A program made the translations under genes and the position numbers. From Streptomyces marianii (lineage in GTDB: Bacteria > Actinomycetota > Actinomycetes > Streptomycetales > Streptomycetaceae), in contig NZ_VAWE01000001.1 of NCBI RefSeq assembly GCF_005795905.1, positions 62,001 through 126,000 on the forward strand: a stretch of DNA of 64,000 bases, given 5' to 3'. Positions 52,633 to 61,579 of this stretch are shown one piece after another. How positions within the stretch are numbered: the first letter of the stretch is position 1; each line of letters opens with the position of its first letter. Below the pieces are notes generated by a model. The model worked only from the letters and a program-made list of their open reading frames with translations. It made no database searches and had not been told where the DNA came from.

Positions 52633-54411
52633 TCAGCCGGCGAGTTGGTGGCTGAGGCGCTGCAGTCGGCTGGTGCGGGGCTTGCGTAGTGGGTTGGTGG
52701 TCCACCAGGCGTCGAGGCGGACGATGTTGAGGGCGGTGGCGGAGAAGGCGTGTTGGAGGGTGACTTTCGGTAGCCCGCGGTAGCGGGCCTGGCGGATGCC
52801 GGTGACGTCGAGGGCCTGGTTGACGGTGCTCTCGATGCCGGCGCGGAGGGCGTACTTGGCCCTCCAGGACTCGGTGTCCTGTTCGGTTCTGGCTGTGGTG
52901 GTGCGTTCGTGGAGTTCACGGGGACGCAGGGTGAGCATGCGGGTACCGCGGACCGAGCTGGTGCAGTTGGTCCGGGAGGGACAGGGACGGCAGTCGGCTC
53001 GGGCGAATTCGATCACGATGGCGTCTCGTCGGTGCTGGGTGACCGGGTACCAGCCGGCGCTGGTGGCCCCCTGGGGACAGTGGACCTGGCGGGCCTTCCA
53101 GTCGACGCGGAAGGCGCTCTTGGCGAAGCCCTCGGCGGCCTTGGCCTGCGGGGAGTGGTCGGCCAGGAGCGGGGTGACCATGCCGATGCCCCGGCCCGCC
53201 GCTTCCACGACCAGGTCGACGGAGGGGTATCCGGAGTCGAGGTAGTGCTCGCCCGGTGCGACCTGCCGCTCGGCCAGGTTCTGCTGGATGGGCGCGGTGG
53301 CCTTGACGTCCGGAACGGTCGCCTCGGTGGTGTGGACATCCGTGATCAGCCGTAATGGAAGCCTCACGGCTTCGGCTTCGGCTTCGGCTTCGGCTTCGGC
53401 TTCGGCTTCGGCTTCGGCTTCGGCTTCGGCTTCGGCTTCGGCTTCGGCTTCGGCTTCGGGGAGGGTGTCGCAGGTCTCGGTGAGGTGGACCTTGTATCCG
53501 AGCCAGAACAGGTCGTCGCCCTTGGCCGACCAGCGGGCGTCGGGGTCGTACGGGGAGGCCAGGCGGATATGGCCGGGCGGGACCCCGCTGTCGTCGGCGT
53601 CCCGCTTCTTGATCACCTCCCGTCCCCGGCCATCGGTACGGATGATGTAGGTCTGCACCATGACCTGCCGCAGGAGGGCCACCGCCTCGATCTCGCGGAC
53701 CCACACCGGCGCGGTATCGGACCAGGCCGCCCGGCACAGGACCAGCGCGTCCTGGCCGAAGACCTGGGCAAGCCGGTCCCGCTTGGTCTTCGAGCCCGGC
53801 ATCGTCCAGCCATCCACGCGCGGCCCGTAGCGTTCGGCGAACTCGGCGACGTCGATCACGCCGGCCAGCCAGGACGGCGCCGCCACCGCCAGCGCCTCCA
53901 GAGCGGCCCGCACACTCTCCCCGGCCAGCTCGGTCCGGTTCAGGTCACGGACCGCGCTGATCACATGGGTGGAGTCCGTGCGCTGCTTGCCACCGGCCTT
54001 GATCAGCCCGGCCTCGCGGCAGTGCTCGACGAGCCTGTCGAAGAGTGTCCGCTCCAGGCCGTGCCCGACCAGCCGGGCACGGAACTTCGACAGCGCGGAG
54101 AAGTCGAAGCCGGCATCGGAGAGCTCCGCGCCCAGCGCGTACTTCCACGACAGGCGATCCCGCGACGCGTCCGCCGCCTGCCGGTCGGTCAGGTTCTCCG
54201 TGAACTGCAGCACCGTCACCAGCGCGAGCAGGGCCGGAGACTGGGCGGGAGCTCCACGATCGGGAAACGCATCGGTGAACAACGCGTCGTCGAAAACCTC
54301 GGCAAGGTGGTCACGCACGCGCATGGGCAGGCTCCCACCAGGGAAGGCCGCACGGGCCGTTCTGGCCGTCTGTTCAGGAATGGACGGCAATCCCCCCGGC
54401 CGCATGGACAC
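52633..54411 (-). CDS. IS1182-family transposase with an expanded Glu-Ala tract
   Basis: A transposase of about 592 residues. N-terminal DUF772: PMRVRDHLAEVFDDALFTDA, NLTDRQAADASRDRLSWKYA and GFDFSALSKFRARLVGHGL. DDE core: IKAGGKQRTDSTHVISAVRD (first Asp), FWLGYKVHLTETCD, LRLITDVHTTEATVPDVKAT, HYLDSGYPSVDLVVEAAGR (second Asp) and YALRAGIESTVNQALDVTGI (Glu). Between TETCDTLP and VRLPLRLITD lies a run of about 15 Glu-Ala pairs from a hexanucleotide repeat, inside the catalytic core. The frame is kept. GTG 54411 fits the family start (SMRPGGLPSIPEQT). Whether the tract is tolerated is unknown. Confidence 0.9.
   Translation of the reverse strand: MSMRPGGLPSIPEQTARTARAAFPGGSLPMRVRDHLAEVFDDALFTDAFPDRGAPAQSPALLALVTVLQFTENLTDRQAADASRDRLSWKYALGAELSDAGFDFSALSKFRARLVGHGLERTLFDRLVEHCREAGLIKAGGKQRTDSTHVISAVRDLNRTELAGESVRAALEALAVAAPSWLAGVIDVAEFAERYGPRVDGWTMPGSKTKRDRLAQVFGQDALVLCRAAWSDTAPVWVREIEAVALLRQVMVQTYIIRTDGRGREVIKKRDADDSGVPPGHIRLASPYDPDARWSAKGDDLFWLGYKVHLTETCDTLPEAEAEAEAEAEAEAEAEAEAEAEAEAEAEAVRLPLRLITDVHTTEATVPDVKATAPIQQNLAERQVAPGEHYLDSGYPSVDLVVEAAGRGIGMVTPLLADHSPQAKAAEGFAKSAFRVDWKARQVHCPQGATSAGWYPVTQHRRDAIVIEFARADCRPCPSRTNCTSSVRGTRMLTLRPRELHERTTTARTEQDTESWRAKYALRAGIESTVNQALDVTGIRQARYRGLPKVTLQHAFSATALNIVRLDAWWTTNPLRKPRTSRLQRLSHQLAG
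53368..53459. repeat. Hexanucleotide microsatellite (GGCTTC)n, about 15 copies
   Basis: 92 bases of perfect GGCTTC repeat inside the IS1182 transposase, coding for Glu-Ala pairs on the minus strand. Each copy adds two residues and never shifts the frame. No comparable tract is seen elsewhere in the window. Confidence 0.97.
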
Positions 54412-54506
54412 CGCGCCAACCCCCTGCGGCCGGAGCAGACAGAACGACCGCACCAACGATCATGCCGACCTGCCCGTGCCTCTGCAGGCAATTCAGCAAC
54501 AGAGTC

Positions 54507-54905
54507 AAGTACGGGGCAAGGAATGCCGCCGCGGGTGCTGGGACTGCCCATCCACACCAGTTGCCCCGAACCCTGCGCACGCAACTTCGGCAGGGCGGCG
54601 CGGTTTACGCGCTGGGTGCCCAGAACATTCACGTCGTACAGGTCTGCGAAACCGCTCGGCGGTGAACGCCTCGGCGACGCCCAGGACCATGCGCCCGGCA
54701 TTGTGCACGACCACGTCCAACCGGCCGCGCTCGGCGACGATCCGGTCGACTGCGGCGTCGGCGGAGTCCGGGGAGGTGACGTCCGGCTCGACAGCATGCA
54801 CGTCGACCCGGCGGTCGGTGCCGTAGCGCTTCAGGTCGGCCGCCGCGGTCGCGTTGCGGGTCGCGATCCGGCGGATGCCCGCGTACACGGTGTGACCGGC
54901 GAGGG
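54507..54905 (-). pseudogene. SDR-2, 5' part (truncated and frameshifted)
   Basis: Reads HTVYAGIRRIATRNATAAAD, VDVHAVEPDVTSPDSADAAV, DRIVAERGRLDVVVHNAGRM (NAG motif) and VLGVAEAFTAERF. A one-base insertion near 54653 shifts the frame, then FADLYDVNVLGTQRVNRAAL and GSGQLVWMGSPSTRGGIPCP follow up to the IS1182 site. The N-terminal Gly-rich cofactor loop is missing because the gene is joined directly to the truncated SDR-1 at about 54906. It belongs to the classical NAD(P)-dependent SDR family. Confidence 0.75.
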
Positions 54906-55450
54906 CCAGAGATCAGCGTCAGCGCCTCGACCGCGCCCTTGCCGGCGGAGTACGCGCCGTAGCTCGGGAAGGCCAGCCCCACCACTGACGTGGAGAACGA
55001 CACGATCGCACCGCCGGGGCGCACCCGACGGACGGCCTGCTGGACGACGAACGTGCCGCGGATGTTGGTGCGGTGCAGGTCGTCCAGGGCGGCCAGGTCC
55101 AGCTCGGCGATCGGCGCCAGATGCACCCGCCCGGCCGCGTGCACGACAACGTCGACGCGGCCGAACTCTGCTTCGGCCGCGTCGGACAAGGCCGCCACGG
55201 CGCGTTCGTCGGCGACATCCGCGCGCACCGCGATCGCCCGGCCACCACCGGTGACGGCCTCCTTCACGGCGGCTTCGGCCTCGTCCTGGTTGCCGGCGTA
55301 GCCGACCACGACGGCGTACCCGTCGTCGGCCGGCCGGCCGACGGTCCGGCGGCCGATGCCACGCGAGCCGCCGGTGACGGTCGCAACACGGGGTGAGGCG
55401 GAGGGCTCGGCCGAGACAGCGGTCCCGTCGAGGGAAGTGGGGATAGCCAT
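54906..55450 (-). pseudogene. SDR-1, short-chain dehydrogenase truncated at its 3' end
   Basis: ATG 55450 has AGGAG six bases upstream. It reads ASPRVATVTGGSRGIGRRTV (TGxxxGIG), DGYAVVVGYAGNQDEAEAAV, VDVVVHAAGRVHLAPIAELD and IVSFSTSVVGLAFPSYGAYS then AGKGAVEALTLI with YxxxK. At about 54906 the frame enters sequence of SDR-2 (LALAGHTVYAG) in another frame. The C-terminal substrate loop, about 60 residues, is lost. A deletion between two neighbouring dehydrogenase genes explains the junction. The parent resembles 3-oxoacyl-ACP-reductase-type SDRs. Activity is doubtful. Confidence 0.75.
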
Positions 55451-55537
55451 AGCTGACTCCTGTGGTGGATGGAGGTCGGGCCGCGGCCTTGCCGTCGGCC
55501 TGCTGCGTCCTTCACGATCGGCCGGTCCCTCATCCCT

Positions 55538-55578
55538 AGCCAGGGCTGCGTTTACCCAGGGGATGCCACCCCCTGGCT
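55538..55578. promoter_or_regulatory. Inverted repeat in the SDR-1/XRE divergent promoter region
   Basis: AGCCAGGG at 55538-55545 and CCCTGGCT at 55571-55578 are perfect 8-base arms, with further CCAGGGG/CCCCTGG symmetry between. It sits between the divergent starts of SDR-1 (55450) and the XRE regulator (55609), ending about 30 bases before the regulator. It is a candidate operator for that regulator, by position only. Confidence 0.45.
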
Positions 55579-55608
55579 GAGCTCTGGCCTACGAGCGACC
55601 ATGGAGGG

Positions 55609-56517
55609 GTGAACCTTCCAGAACTCGGTGCCTTCCTCAGGACACGCCGCGACCGCATCCGGCCCGCCGACGTCGGTCTCCCCAAAGGCCCTCGTCGGCG
55701 CGTCCCCGGGCTGCGCCGCGAGGAAGTCGCGCAGCTGGCAGGGCTGTCAGCCGACTACTACGCCGAGCTGGAACGCGGCAGCGCGAAGAACGGCGTGCAG
55801 CCCTCGCCCCAGACCCTGGCCGCCCTCGCCCGAGCCCTGCGCCTGAACGGCGACGAACGCGACCACCTGTTTCACCTGGCCGAACGTCCGGTCCTCCCTC
55901 GGTCAGCACACGGATCGTCGGCACACGTGCAGCCCGCGCTCCTCGGACTCCTGGACCGGCTGTCCAACACTCCCGCGCGCGTCATCACCGACCTGCACGA
56001 AACCCTGGTGGAAAACGACCTGGCCCGGAACCTGCTCGGCAAGTCCCCGGTACACCGCGGCCCGGCGGCGAGCTTCGTGTACCGCTGGTTCACCGAACCG
56101 CAGGCGCGCGAGATCTTCCCGCCCGAGGATCACCCACACCACTCCCGGGTGTTCGTGGCCGACCTCCAAGCAGCGGCCGCCCGGCGCGGCCGGGACACGG
56201 AGGCCACGAAGATGATCGCCGTGCTACGCCGCCGCAGCCGGGAGTTCACAGCCCTCTGGGACACCCACGACGTCGCGGTGCGCCGCATGGACCACAAGAA
56301 GATCGTCCACCCCACGCTCGGCGTCATCGAACTCGACTGCTACAACCTGCTCAGCGAGGACGGACGGCAACGCCTGCTGTGGTTCGCCGCACCGCCCGGA
56401 AGCCCGGGAGCCGAGCAGCTGGAACTGCTTTCTGTCACAGGAACCCAGGAGCTGAGCGTCGCGGAGGGCATGGCACCGGAGAGATTGTCCGCGGCGGAAT
56501 CCGGATCGCACCGCTGA
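55609..56517 (+). CDS. XRE-family regulator with MmyB-like ligand domain
   Basis: A 302-residue regulator. Residues 1-85: helix-turn-helix (LGAFLRTRRDRIRPADVGLP, VPGLRREEVAQLAGLSADYY AELERG). Residues 100-290: MmyB-like PAS-type domain, with VITDLHETLVENDLARNLLG, SFVYRWFTEPQAREIFPPED, RRRSREFTALWDTHDVAVRR and KIVHPTLGVIELDCYNLLSE, all standard for this family. The family often controls an adjacent divergent dehydrogenase gene, as here with SDR-1. GTG 55609 follows GGAGGG directly, so spacing is tight. The protein appears intact though its probable target is not. Confidence 0.9.
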   Translation: MNLPELGAFLRTRRDRIRPADVGLPKGPRRRVPGLRREEVAQLAGLSADYYAELERGSAKNGVQPSPQTLAALARALRLNGDERDHLFHLAERPVLPRSAHGSSAHVQPALLGLLDRLSNTPARVITDLHETLVENDLARNLLGKSPVHRGPAASFVYRWFTEPQAREIFPPEDHPHHSRVFVADLQAAAARRGRDTEATKMIAVLRRRSREFTALWDTHDVAVRRMDHKKIVHPTLGVIELDCYNLLSEDGRQRLLWFAAPPGSPGAEQLELLSVTGTQELSVAEGMAPERLSAAESGSHR

Positions 56518-56852
56518 CCGGGCCGCAGAGGGAGGACCGCCTTCCCGGCAAGACGTGGCGACCCTCCCCCCCCGCAGAGACATGCTCTCCGGCCCGGGGC
56601 CCAACGATGACCCCCTGGTTTCCCGTTGGCCGCCCGGTGCCGGCGGTGCAGAGCTCGCCCGCCGGGTCCAGCGTGGCACGCTCGTCATCGTCCAGTAGAG
56701 GCGGTTCCAGCTTCGGACCACGACGCGGCACCGGCACCGGCAGGAGAACGCGTACAAGGTCCAACGACCTGCTACCGGCGCAGGACACACCGCGCCTCAT
56801 CGGCTGACTCGCGTGCCGGACACGGCCCATGTGGAACGACTTGCATGCGTGA
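56518..56852. other. Intergenic between convergent regulators
   Basis: No gene is recognised. A run of eight C bases occurs near 56567. Frames are short and Arg/Pro-rich. Confidence 0.4.
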
Positions 56853-57857
56853 TCAGCCCGGTTCGGGTGCGCTGCCGCAGGGGACGTGACCCGGGCTTCC
56901 GCTCCGGAAGTGATTGCGGTACGCCCGGGGAGAGGTGGAGGTGAGCCGTCCAAAGTGGTGCCGAAAGTTGGCCGGGGTACCGAATCCGGTACGTCGGGCG
57001 ATCGACTCGACGGGCTCGTCCGTGGTCTCGAGCAGCTCCTGGGCGAGCCGTATCCGCTCCTGGAGAATCCACCGCAGCGGGGTGACGCCCAGTGTCTCGC
57101 GGAAGCGGCGGGCGAGGGTGCGCTCGCTCACATGTGCCTCGCGGGCGAGCAGTGCGACGGTCAGCGGCTCGTGCAGGCGTTCCCGAGCCCAGTCCAGTAC
57201 GGTTCCCAGACCGCTGTCCTCGGGCAGTGGGGTGAGCGGCCTGGAGTGCTGGGCCTGTCCCCCTTCCCGGTGAGGCGGGACTACCATGCGCCGGGCCACC
57301 TCGTTGGCCACCGCCGAGCCGTGGTCGTGGCGCACCAGGTGCAGACACAGATCGATCGAGGCCCCGGTACCGGCCGAGGTGAACACGGTGTCGTCTCCGA
57401 CGTAGAGCACGGCCGGGTCGTACCCGATGCTGGGGTAGCGGTCCGCGAGGTCAAGTCCGTTCATCCAGTGTGTGGTGGCTCGTCGCCCGTCCAGCAGCCC
57501 GGCCGCTGCAAGGACATAGATTCCATTGCACAGAGCAACGATTCGCCGGCCTCTTTCGTGGGCGGTGCGCACCGCGTCGACCAGTGGCTGCGGCGGGGTG
57601 GTCTGCACCCGGCGCGAGGAGGCGGCGACCACGACGGTGTCCGCGTCCACGAGGTCGTCCAGGCCGTAGCACGTGTCCAGGCGAAGCCCGGCGCTGGTGC
57701 GGATCGGTCCCGGCTCGGCTGCGCAGAGGCGCAGCTCGTACCAAGGGGCAACGATGTCGCTGCGGTCGGTGCCGAAGACCTCGCAGGGCACGGCGAGTTC
57801 GAAGGTGGGGGCGCCGTCTGTCACTGCCACCGCCACGACGTGCCGCCTCCCCCTCAC
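56853..57857 (-). CDS. GlxA-family AraC-type regulator
   Basis: A 334-residue regulator with two domains. Residues 5-195 are a DJ-1/PfpI-like sensor: VVAVAVTDGAPTFELAVPCE VFG, RIVALCNGIYVLAAAGLLDG (nucleophile-elbow Cys in ALCNG) and RRATTHWMNGLDLADRYPSI. Residues 230-330 are an AraC helix-turn-helix pair: LTVALLAREAHVSERTLARR FRE, TPLRWILQERIRLAQELLET and ESIARRTGFGTPANFRHHFG. GlxA-type proteins control amino-acid or secondary metabolism. The start used is at 57857; no strong ribosome site was seen. It is divergent from the lipoprotein gene. Confidence 0.92.
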   Translation of the reverse strand: MRGRRHVVAVAVTDGAPTFELAVPCEVFGTDRSDIVAPWYELRLCAAEPGPIRTSAGLRLDTCYGLDDLVDADTVVVAASSRRVQTTPPQPLVDAVRTAHERGRRIVALCNGIYVLAAAGLLDGRRATTHWMNGLDLADRYPSIGYDPAVLYVGDDTVFTSAGTGASIDLCLHLVRHDHGSAVANEVARRMVVPPHREGGQAQHSRPLTPLPEDSGLGTVLDWARERLHEPLTVALLAREAHVSERTLARRFRETLGVTPLRWILQERIRLAQELLETTDEPVESIARRTGFGTPANFRHHFGRLTSTSPRAYRNHFRSGSPGHVPCGSAPEPG

Positions 57858-58073
57858 AAGACGGGATCTTAGCGCACTGTGTCGCTTCCTCCACTGGTCA
57901 GAGGCGTAGGCCCCTCGGAAGCTAGTACCACGGAAGGCAAACGATCAATCTTCCCGAGCTCTGCCGTGGCAGAGCTCGCCAGAGGGATTCCGACGTTCCG
58001 TCATCCTGCCGAGCCAAAGTCAACCGCCCACGGGGCTCCGTCCCAACGCGGCGCCGAATGGAGAACCATCTCA

Positions 58074-58565
58074 ATGAAGAAGACAGGACCCGCCCTCCTT
58101 GCCGTCCTCACGGTGCTGGCTCTGCCCGCCTGTGGACCCACCGTGGGCCAGAACTCCCCGGACAGCGGCTCCGGGAAGGGCGCATCATCGGCCCCGGCAC
58201 AGAACGGCCCGAGAAGCGAGCAGCCGAAGGAGGGAGATACACCGGTCGATCTCTTCGCGAGGAAGACGGCCTTCACTCCAGGCGTCCTGCACGACGACGG
58301 CGACTACACCAGCGTTCTGGTGACTGTCAGCAACAACGGCGACAAGGAGATCAGCGTCAACCCGCTGTACTTCTCCCTCACCGACACCGCCGGAACCAAG
58401 CACACGGCTGCCCTCGCCGTCGACAAGAACCAAATCGGCACGGTCAAACTCGCGCCCGGGGAGAAGGCTTCGGGCACCATCACCGGCAAGGGGGACTTCA
58501 CCGCTCGGTACGTGACGTACACCGACGGCATCCTCGGCGACCCGGTCCGCGCCACGGTTGGCTGA
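58074..58565 (+). CDS. Lipoprotein with DUF4352-like domain
   Basis: A 163-residue exported lipoprotein. The signal MKKTGPALLAVLTVLALPAC ends in the lipobox with lipidated Cys at 20. A Ser/Gly/Pro-rich linker (SPDSGSGKGASSAPAQNG) precedes a beta-sandwich: DYTSVLVTVSNNGDKEISVN, YFSLTDTAGTKHTAALAVDK and LAPGEKASGTITGKGDFTAR, the pattern of DUF4352 domains. ATG 58074 has GGAGAA nine bases upstream. It is anchored to the outer face of the membrane; its partner is unknown. No lesion. Confidence 0.85.
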   Translation: MKKTGPALLAVLTVLALPACGPTVGQNSPDSGSGKGASSAPAQNGPRSEQPKEGDTPVDLFARKTAFTPGVLHDDGDYTSVLVTVSNNGDKEISVNPLYFSLTDTAGTKHTAALAVDKNQIGTVKLAPGEKASGTITGKGDFTARYVTYTDGILGDPVRATVG

Positions 58566-59651
58566 CCGCAGTCCGCCAGACCTCGGCCGCGGCATCGGTG
58601 ACATGCTCGTTTCGCCTCGCGGTCGGCCGAGTTTCGGCCGGCGCGAGGCGGGGTCGAGGAGCCCGGCAGAGCCGCCCGGGCATCAAGCAGCGCCGAAGTG
58701 CCTGCCCGGCCCCTGGTGTCGTGGCGCGGGTTGCTGAGGAACTGACCGGCCGGCCGCCGCGCGGGTACCGGCGAGGATCGACTCCAAGGAAGCGCTCGGG
58801 CTGCAGGTAGGATCCGGGTTTCGGCCTCTCGGTGCTGTCGGAGTTCCGGGACCGTCTGGCTCAGGAGCGCTGAGGGCAGCGGGTGCTGGACGGCGTCCCA
58901 CCCAGCGCGTGAGAAAGGGCTGCGCAAGCCGGCCCGTCCCGCTGCGCGGTCTCGTCCAGGCCGACAACAGCGCCCAGACCAGCGCGTACCGCGACCTCAG
59001 CCAGGCCCCCTCGCCTTCGACCGGGCAGCGAGCAGGCCACCTGCCCTGCCGGCCGGGCCGGCCCGACTGGAACGAGCGGCTCTCCAGGCGGGCACAGCCT
59101 GTCCTGGGGGGCGCGGTTCCCGACACGGGGGCGCCGCTCTCCGGCACCGGGACGGGCCGTTGGCCGTCGATCGCAATCGAGGTCAGTGGCAGGCCGCCCG
59201 GCCATGCCGCCGTCAGCGGTCGGCTGCGGGGCGGACCCGGCTGCTCCGGCTGCTGAAGGCGCGGTGGCGTCGATCGCGCACCGCGGTGCCGGGGGATGGA
59301 CGCCTGCGTCCTCACCCGGCCACGAGGTCACGGAACCGAGGCCAGAGCCAGATTCGAAGGGAGCCGTCATCTCCCGGTCGGCCACACACCTCGACGGCAG
59401 GGACTCGCCCGACGTCCAGGTCCGGTGCCGTGTCACCCCGCATCAGTCATCCGCGACCGCCCTTCGCCGCGAGGGACACGGAACGGTTTGCCGCGGTCCC
59501 CGCCTCTCGGGGCGAACACGGAGCGGGGCGGTCGGGCCTGCCGACCGCCCCGCAACCATGCTCCGCCGTGCCGCGACGTTCGCCACCCGTCTCCCGGAGC
59601 CCCAGGGACTCGGACACCGGCTGGCCCCGGCTGCGGCCGGTGCGACAAGGA
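58566..59651. other. About 1.1 kb without a recognisable gene
   Basis: All six frames contain long open runs, as usual at this GC, but no motif, signal peptide or ribosome site stood out. Codon usage shows no consistent frame. Probably decayed DNA. Confidence 0.4.
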
Positions 59652-60149
59652 TCAGACGACGTAGAGGATGTCCCAGTGGCTGGACTCCTTGGCATAGACG
59701 TTGCCGGCGACCGACTTGTACATGGGTGCGCCGTCGCTCCGCTTGCCGTCGTACTCCATGTTCTTCTTGATCCAGTCGTCCACGCACGTGGTCGGTCTGA
59801 TGTCGACCTTGTAGCCGTTCCAGTGGCTGTACGTGCCGGACGCGTGGCCCTTCTCAGTGCCGCCCGTGATGGTGATCCCACACTTGCTGAGGTTCTTGAA
59901 GCCGATGATGCCGTTGACGGTGGTCTTGTTGATCTGTTCGAAGGAAGTGCACGTGGTCGTGTCGCGGTCGCTGCAATTCCCGCTCGACGTCCAGGCGATC
60001 CCCGCTGCCTTCAGCAACGCAGCAGCGGTGGCGTGATCGTACTTCGCCGGGGCCGCCGTAGCTGCCGAAGCGGTTCCCCCAGCCGACAGGACGGCCCCCA
60101 GGACGGCCAGCGAGCCAAGCACCGCCGCGACACTGCGCTTCTTCATCAT
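59652..60149 (-). CDS. Secreted protein, possible DD-peptidase-fold metallohydrolase
   Basis: A 165-residue protein with a Sec signal peptide (MMKKRSVAAVLGSLAVLGAV, cut likely after GGTASA). Mature part: KYDHATAAALLKAAGIAWTS, SFEQINKTTVNGIIGFKNLS, GTYSHWNGYKVDI and ESSHWDILYVV at the very end. SxHxxGxxxD-like (SHWNGYKVD) plus a late His recalls the zinc site of VanX/VanY and hedgehog-type peptidases, though the match is partial. Paired Cys residues suggest disulfides. ATG 60149 has GGAGGG six bases upstream. Function inferred only from these motifs. Confidence 0.6.
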   Translation of the reverse strand: MMKKRSVAAVLGSLAVLGAVLSAGGTASAATAAPAKYDHATAAALLKAAGIAWTSSGNCSDRDTTTCTSFEQINKTTVNGIIGFKNLSKCGITITGGTEKGHASGTYSHWNGYKVDIRPTTCVDDWIKKNMEYDGKRSDGAPMYKSVAGNVYAKESSHWDILYVV

Positions 60150-60307
60150 CCGATTCCCTCCGTACTGATGTCCCGGGCCTGTGCGCCGGAACGGGCCCAG
60201 TCTCCGTCGGTGAGAGGGGGGAGCAGCAGTGGCGAGACCGCCACCTGTCGACAAAATCCTGCCATGTCCGCTGACACGGGCATACGAATGGGTTCGCGAG
60301 CCCGGCT

Positions 60308-60327
60308 CCCCCCCCCCCCCCCCCCCC
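60308..60327. repeat. Run of 20 C bases
   Basis: An unbroken C tract of 20 bases, about 160 bases upstream of the secreted-protein start and outside any confident gene. Long homopolymers vary in length by slippage and are also prone to sequencing error. Confidence 0.9.
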
Positions 60328-61190
60328 GTACCGCGCCCTCCAGGGAGATCCCGGAGTCAGGATGGTCGTGTAGGCGTGCAGATCACGGTGCGATCGGCGA
60401 GTGGGGGTCGGGCGCTCCACAGGACGTTCGGGCCTCGCTCGGTGTCCATGGTGTGATCACCGCGCCTACCTGCCGGCCGCGGTCTCGATCTCTGCCGGAC
60501 GATCTCTTGGTGCAGGTCGGCGAAGTCCCCTCAATTCCGCCAGGAGCGAGTGTGCGCGCGAACCTCCGCACCGGAGCGCGGAACGGCGTCGGCCCGGGTC
60601 CGGTACGGAGCGATCAGCCTTTCGCAAGTGCGTTCCAGGGCGTTGGCGATGCAGGGAAGTGCAGGAACGTCAGCCGGCTGAGGCCGTGCCAAGGCGGTGG
60701 CAGTCCCGAGGCGGAAGAACTCGGGTGGAGCGGCCCGCAAGTGGTCCGGTTCCTGGGCGAACCATCCGGCCGAGAGCGGGGTCCGCGGGCATCCCGGTCA
60801 GCGGGCCGCCGCGGGCGTCCGTGCCGTGCGGCGGCGCGGACGCCGTCACGGGCCGACACGCGGAGAGCCCCTGCGGAGCCGGCACAGCATCACGGCCCGT
60901 CCCGAGGAAGCCTCGGTGAACGCGCTTGTCACCGCGCCCGGCAGGGCGGGCGACAAGTGCCGTGGTGGCCAAGGTCCGTCCTGCGCCACCACACGAGCTG
61001 GAGCCGGACGAACGCGACACATTCCGCATAGGCCTCGATGTGCCCGATCACTCCGGCCCGGGTTCCGACGGCGGCCGGACGCCGACCCTCTGACGGGGCA
61101 TCAAGAGCGACCCACTTGGTGCTCTACGTCTGGCTCTGGCCTTGGTGGTCGAGGTCAGGAGCGAAGGTGATCCTCGGGCACGACCTGGCC
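60328..61190. other. No recognisable gene
   Basis: About 860 bases with open but uninformative frames. Nothing could be assigned on either strand. Confidence 0.4.
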
Positions 61191-61194
61191 TCCT

Positions 61195-61275
61195 CCGGTG
61201 ATCGACGCCGTTCTGAAGGCGGACTGGACCGCGCCACGCAAGCAGCGGCACACGGTCGAGCGGATCTCGATCGGC
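61195..61275 (+). pseudogene. istA (IS21 transposase) scrap
   Basis: Reads VIDAVLKADWTAPRKQRHTV then ERI, matching the APRKQRHT segment near the N-terminus of IS21-family IstA. Nothing else of the gene is present here. It suggests a second IS21 remnant in the window besides the one near 7 kb. Confidence 0.55.
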
Positions 61276-61579
61276 TGTCGGACGCGCTGCACGCGGCCTT
61301 CAGCCAGCTGCCCTCGGCCCGTCCGTTCCGCGGGACGTCGCGGTTGCGTCCAGGGAAGTGGTGTACGGGTTCGACCTGATCCGGTGGTTTGCTCCGGCAT
61401 CGGGACGGTGCCCGCACAGGCGAGCGGCCACCGGCTGATCCTCGAAGTGCATACCGCCTGCCTGCGGTGTTCCTCGTCCCGGCTCTCCGCTCTCCGCGCT
61501 CCGCTCGCCGCGACCGTGATCGCGGCCCGTGTGCTCGCCGGCCTGGCGCACCCGGCTCCGCAAGGTCTCGCCGGTCCCC

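Larger units (their letters stand above)
52608..54512. mobile_element. IS1182-family insertion sequence in SDR-2
   Basis: The element covers 52614-54506 (1893 bases). Ends GACTCTGTTGCTGAAT are inverted. The 6-base duplication AAGTAC flanks it at 52608-52613 and 54507-54512. Excision of the IS and one AAGTAC rejoins the dehydrogenase at the YxxxK codons. The transposase is on the minus strand. Confidence 0.92.

Noticed and set aside
53368..53459. CRISPR or clustered regulatory repeat
   Set aside because: Unit is six bases with no spacers; it is a coding microsatellite.
59160..61031. 623-codon plus-strand frame at 59-61 kb
   Set aside because: It runs antisense through the secreted-protein gene and the poly-C tract and has no motif.
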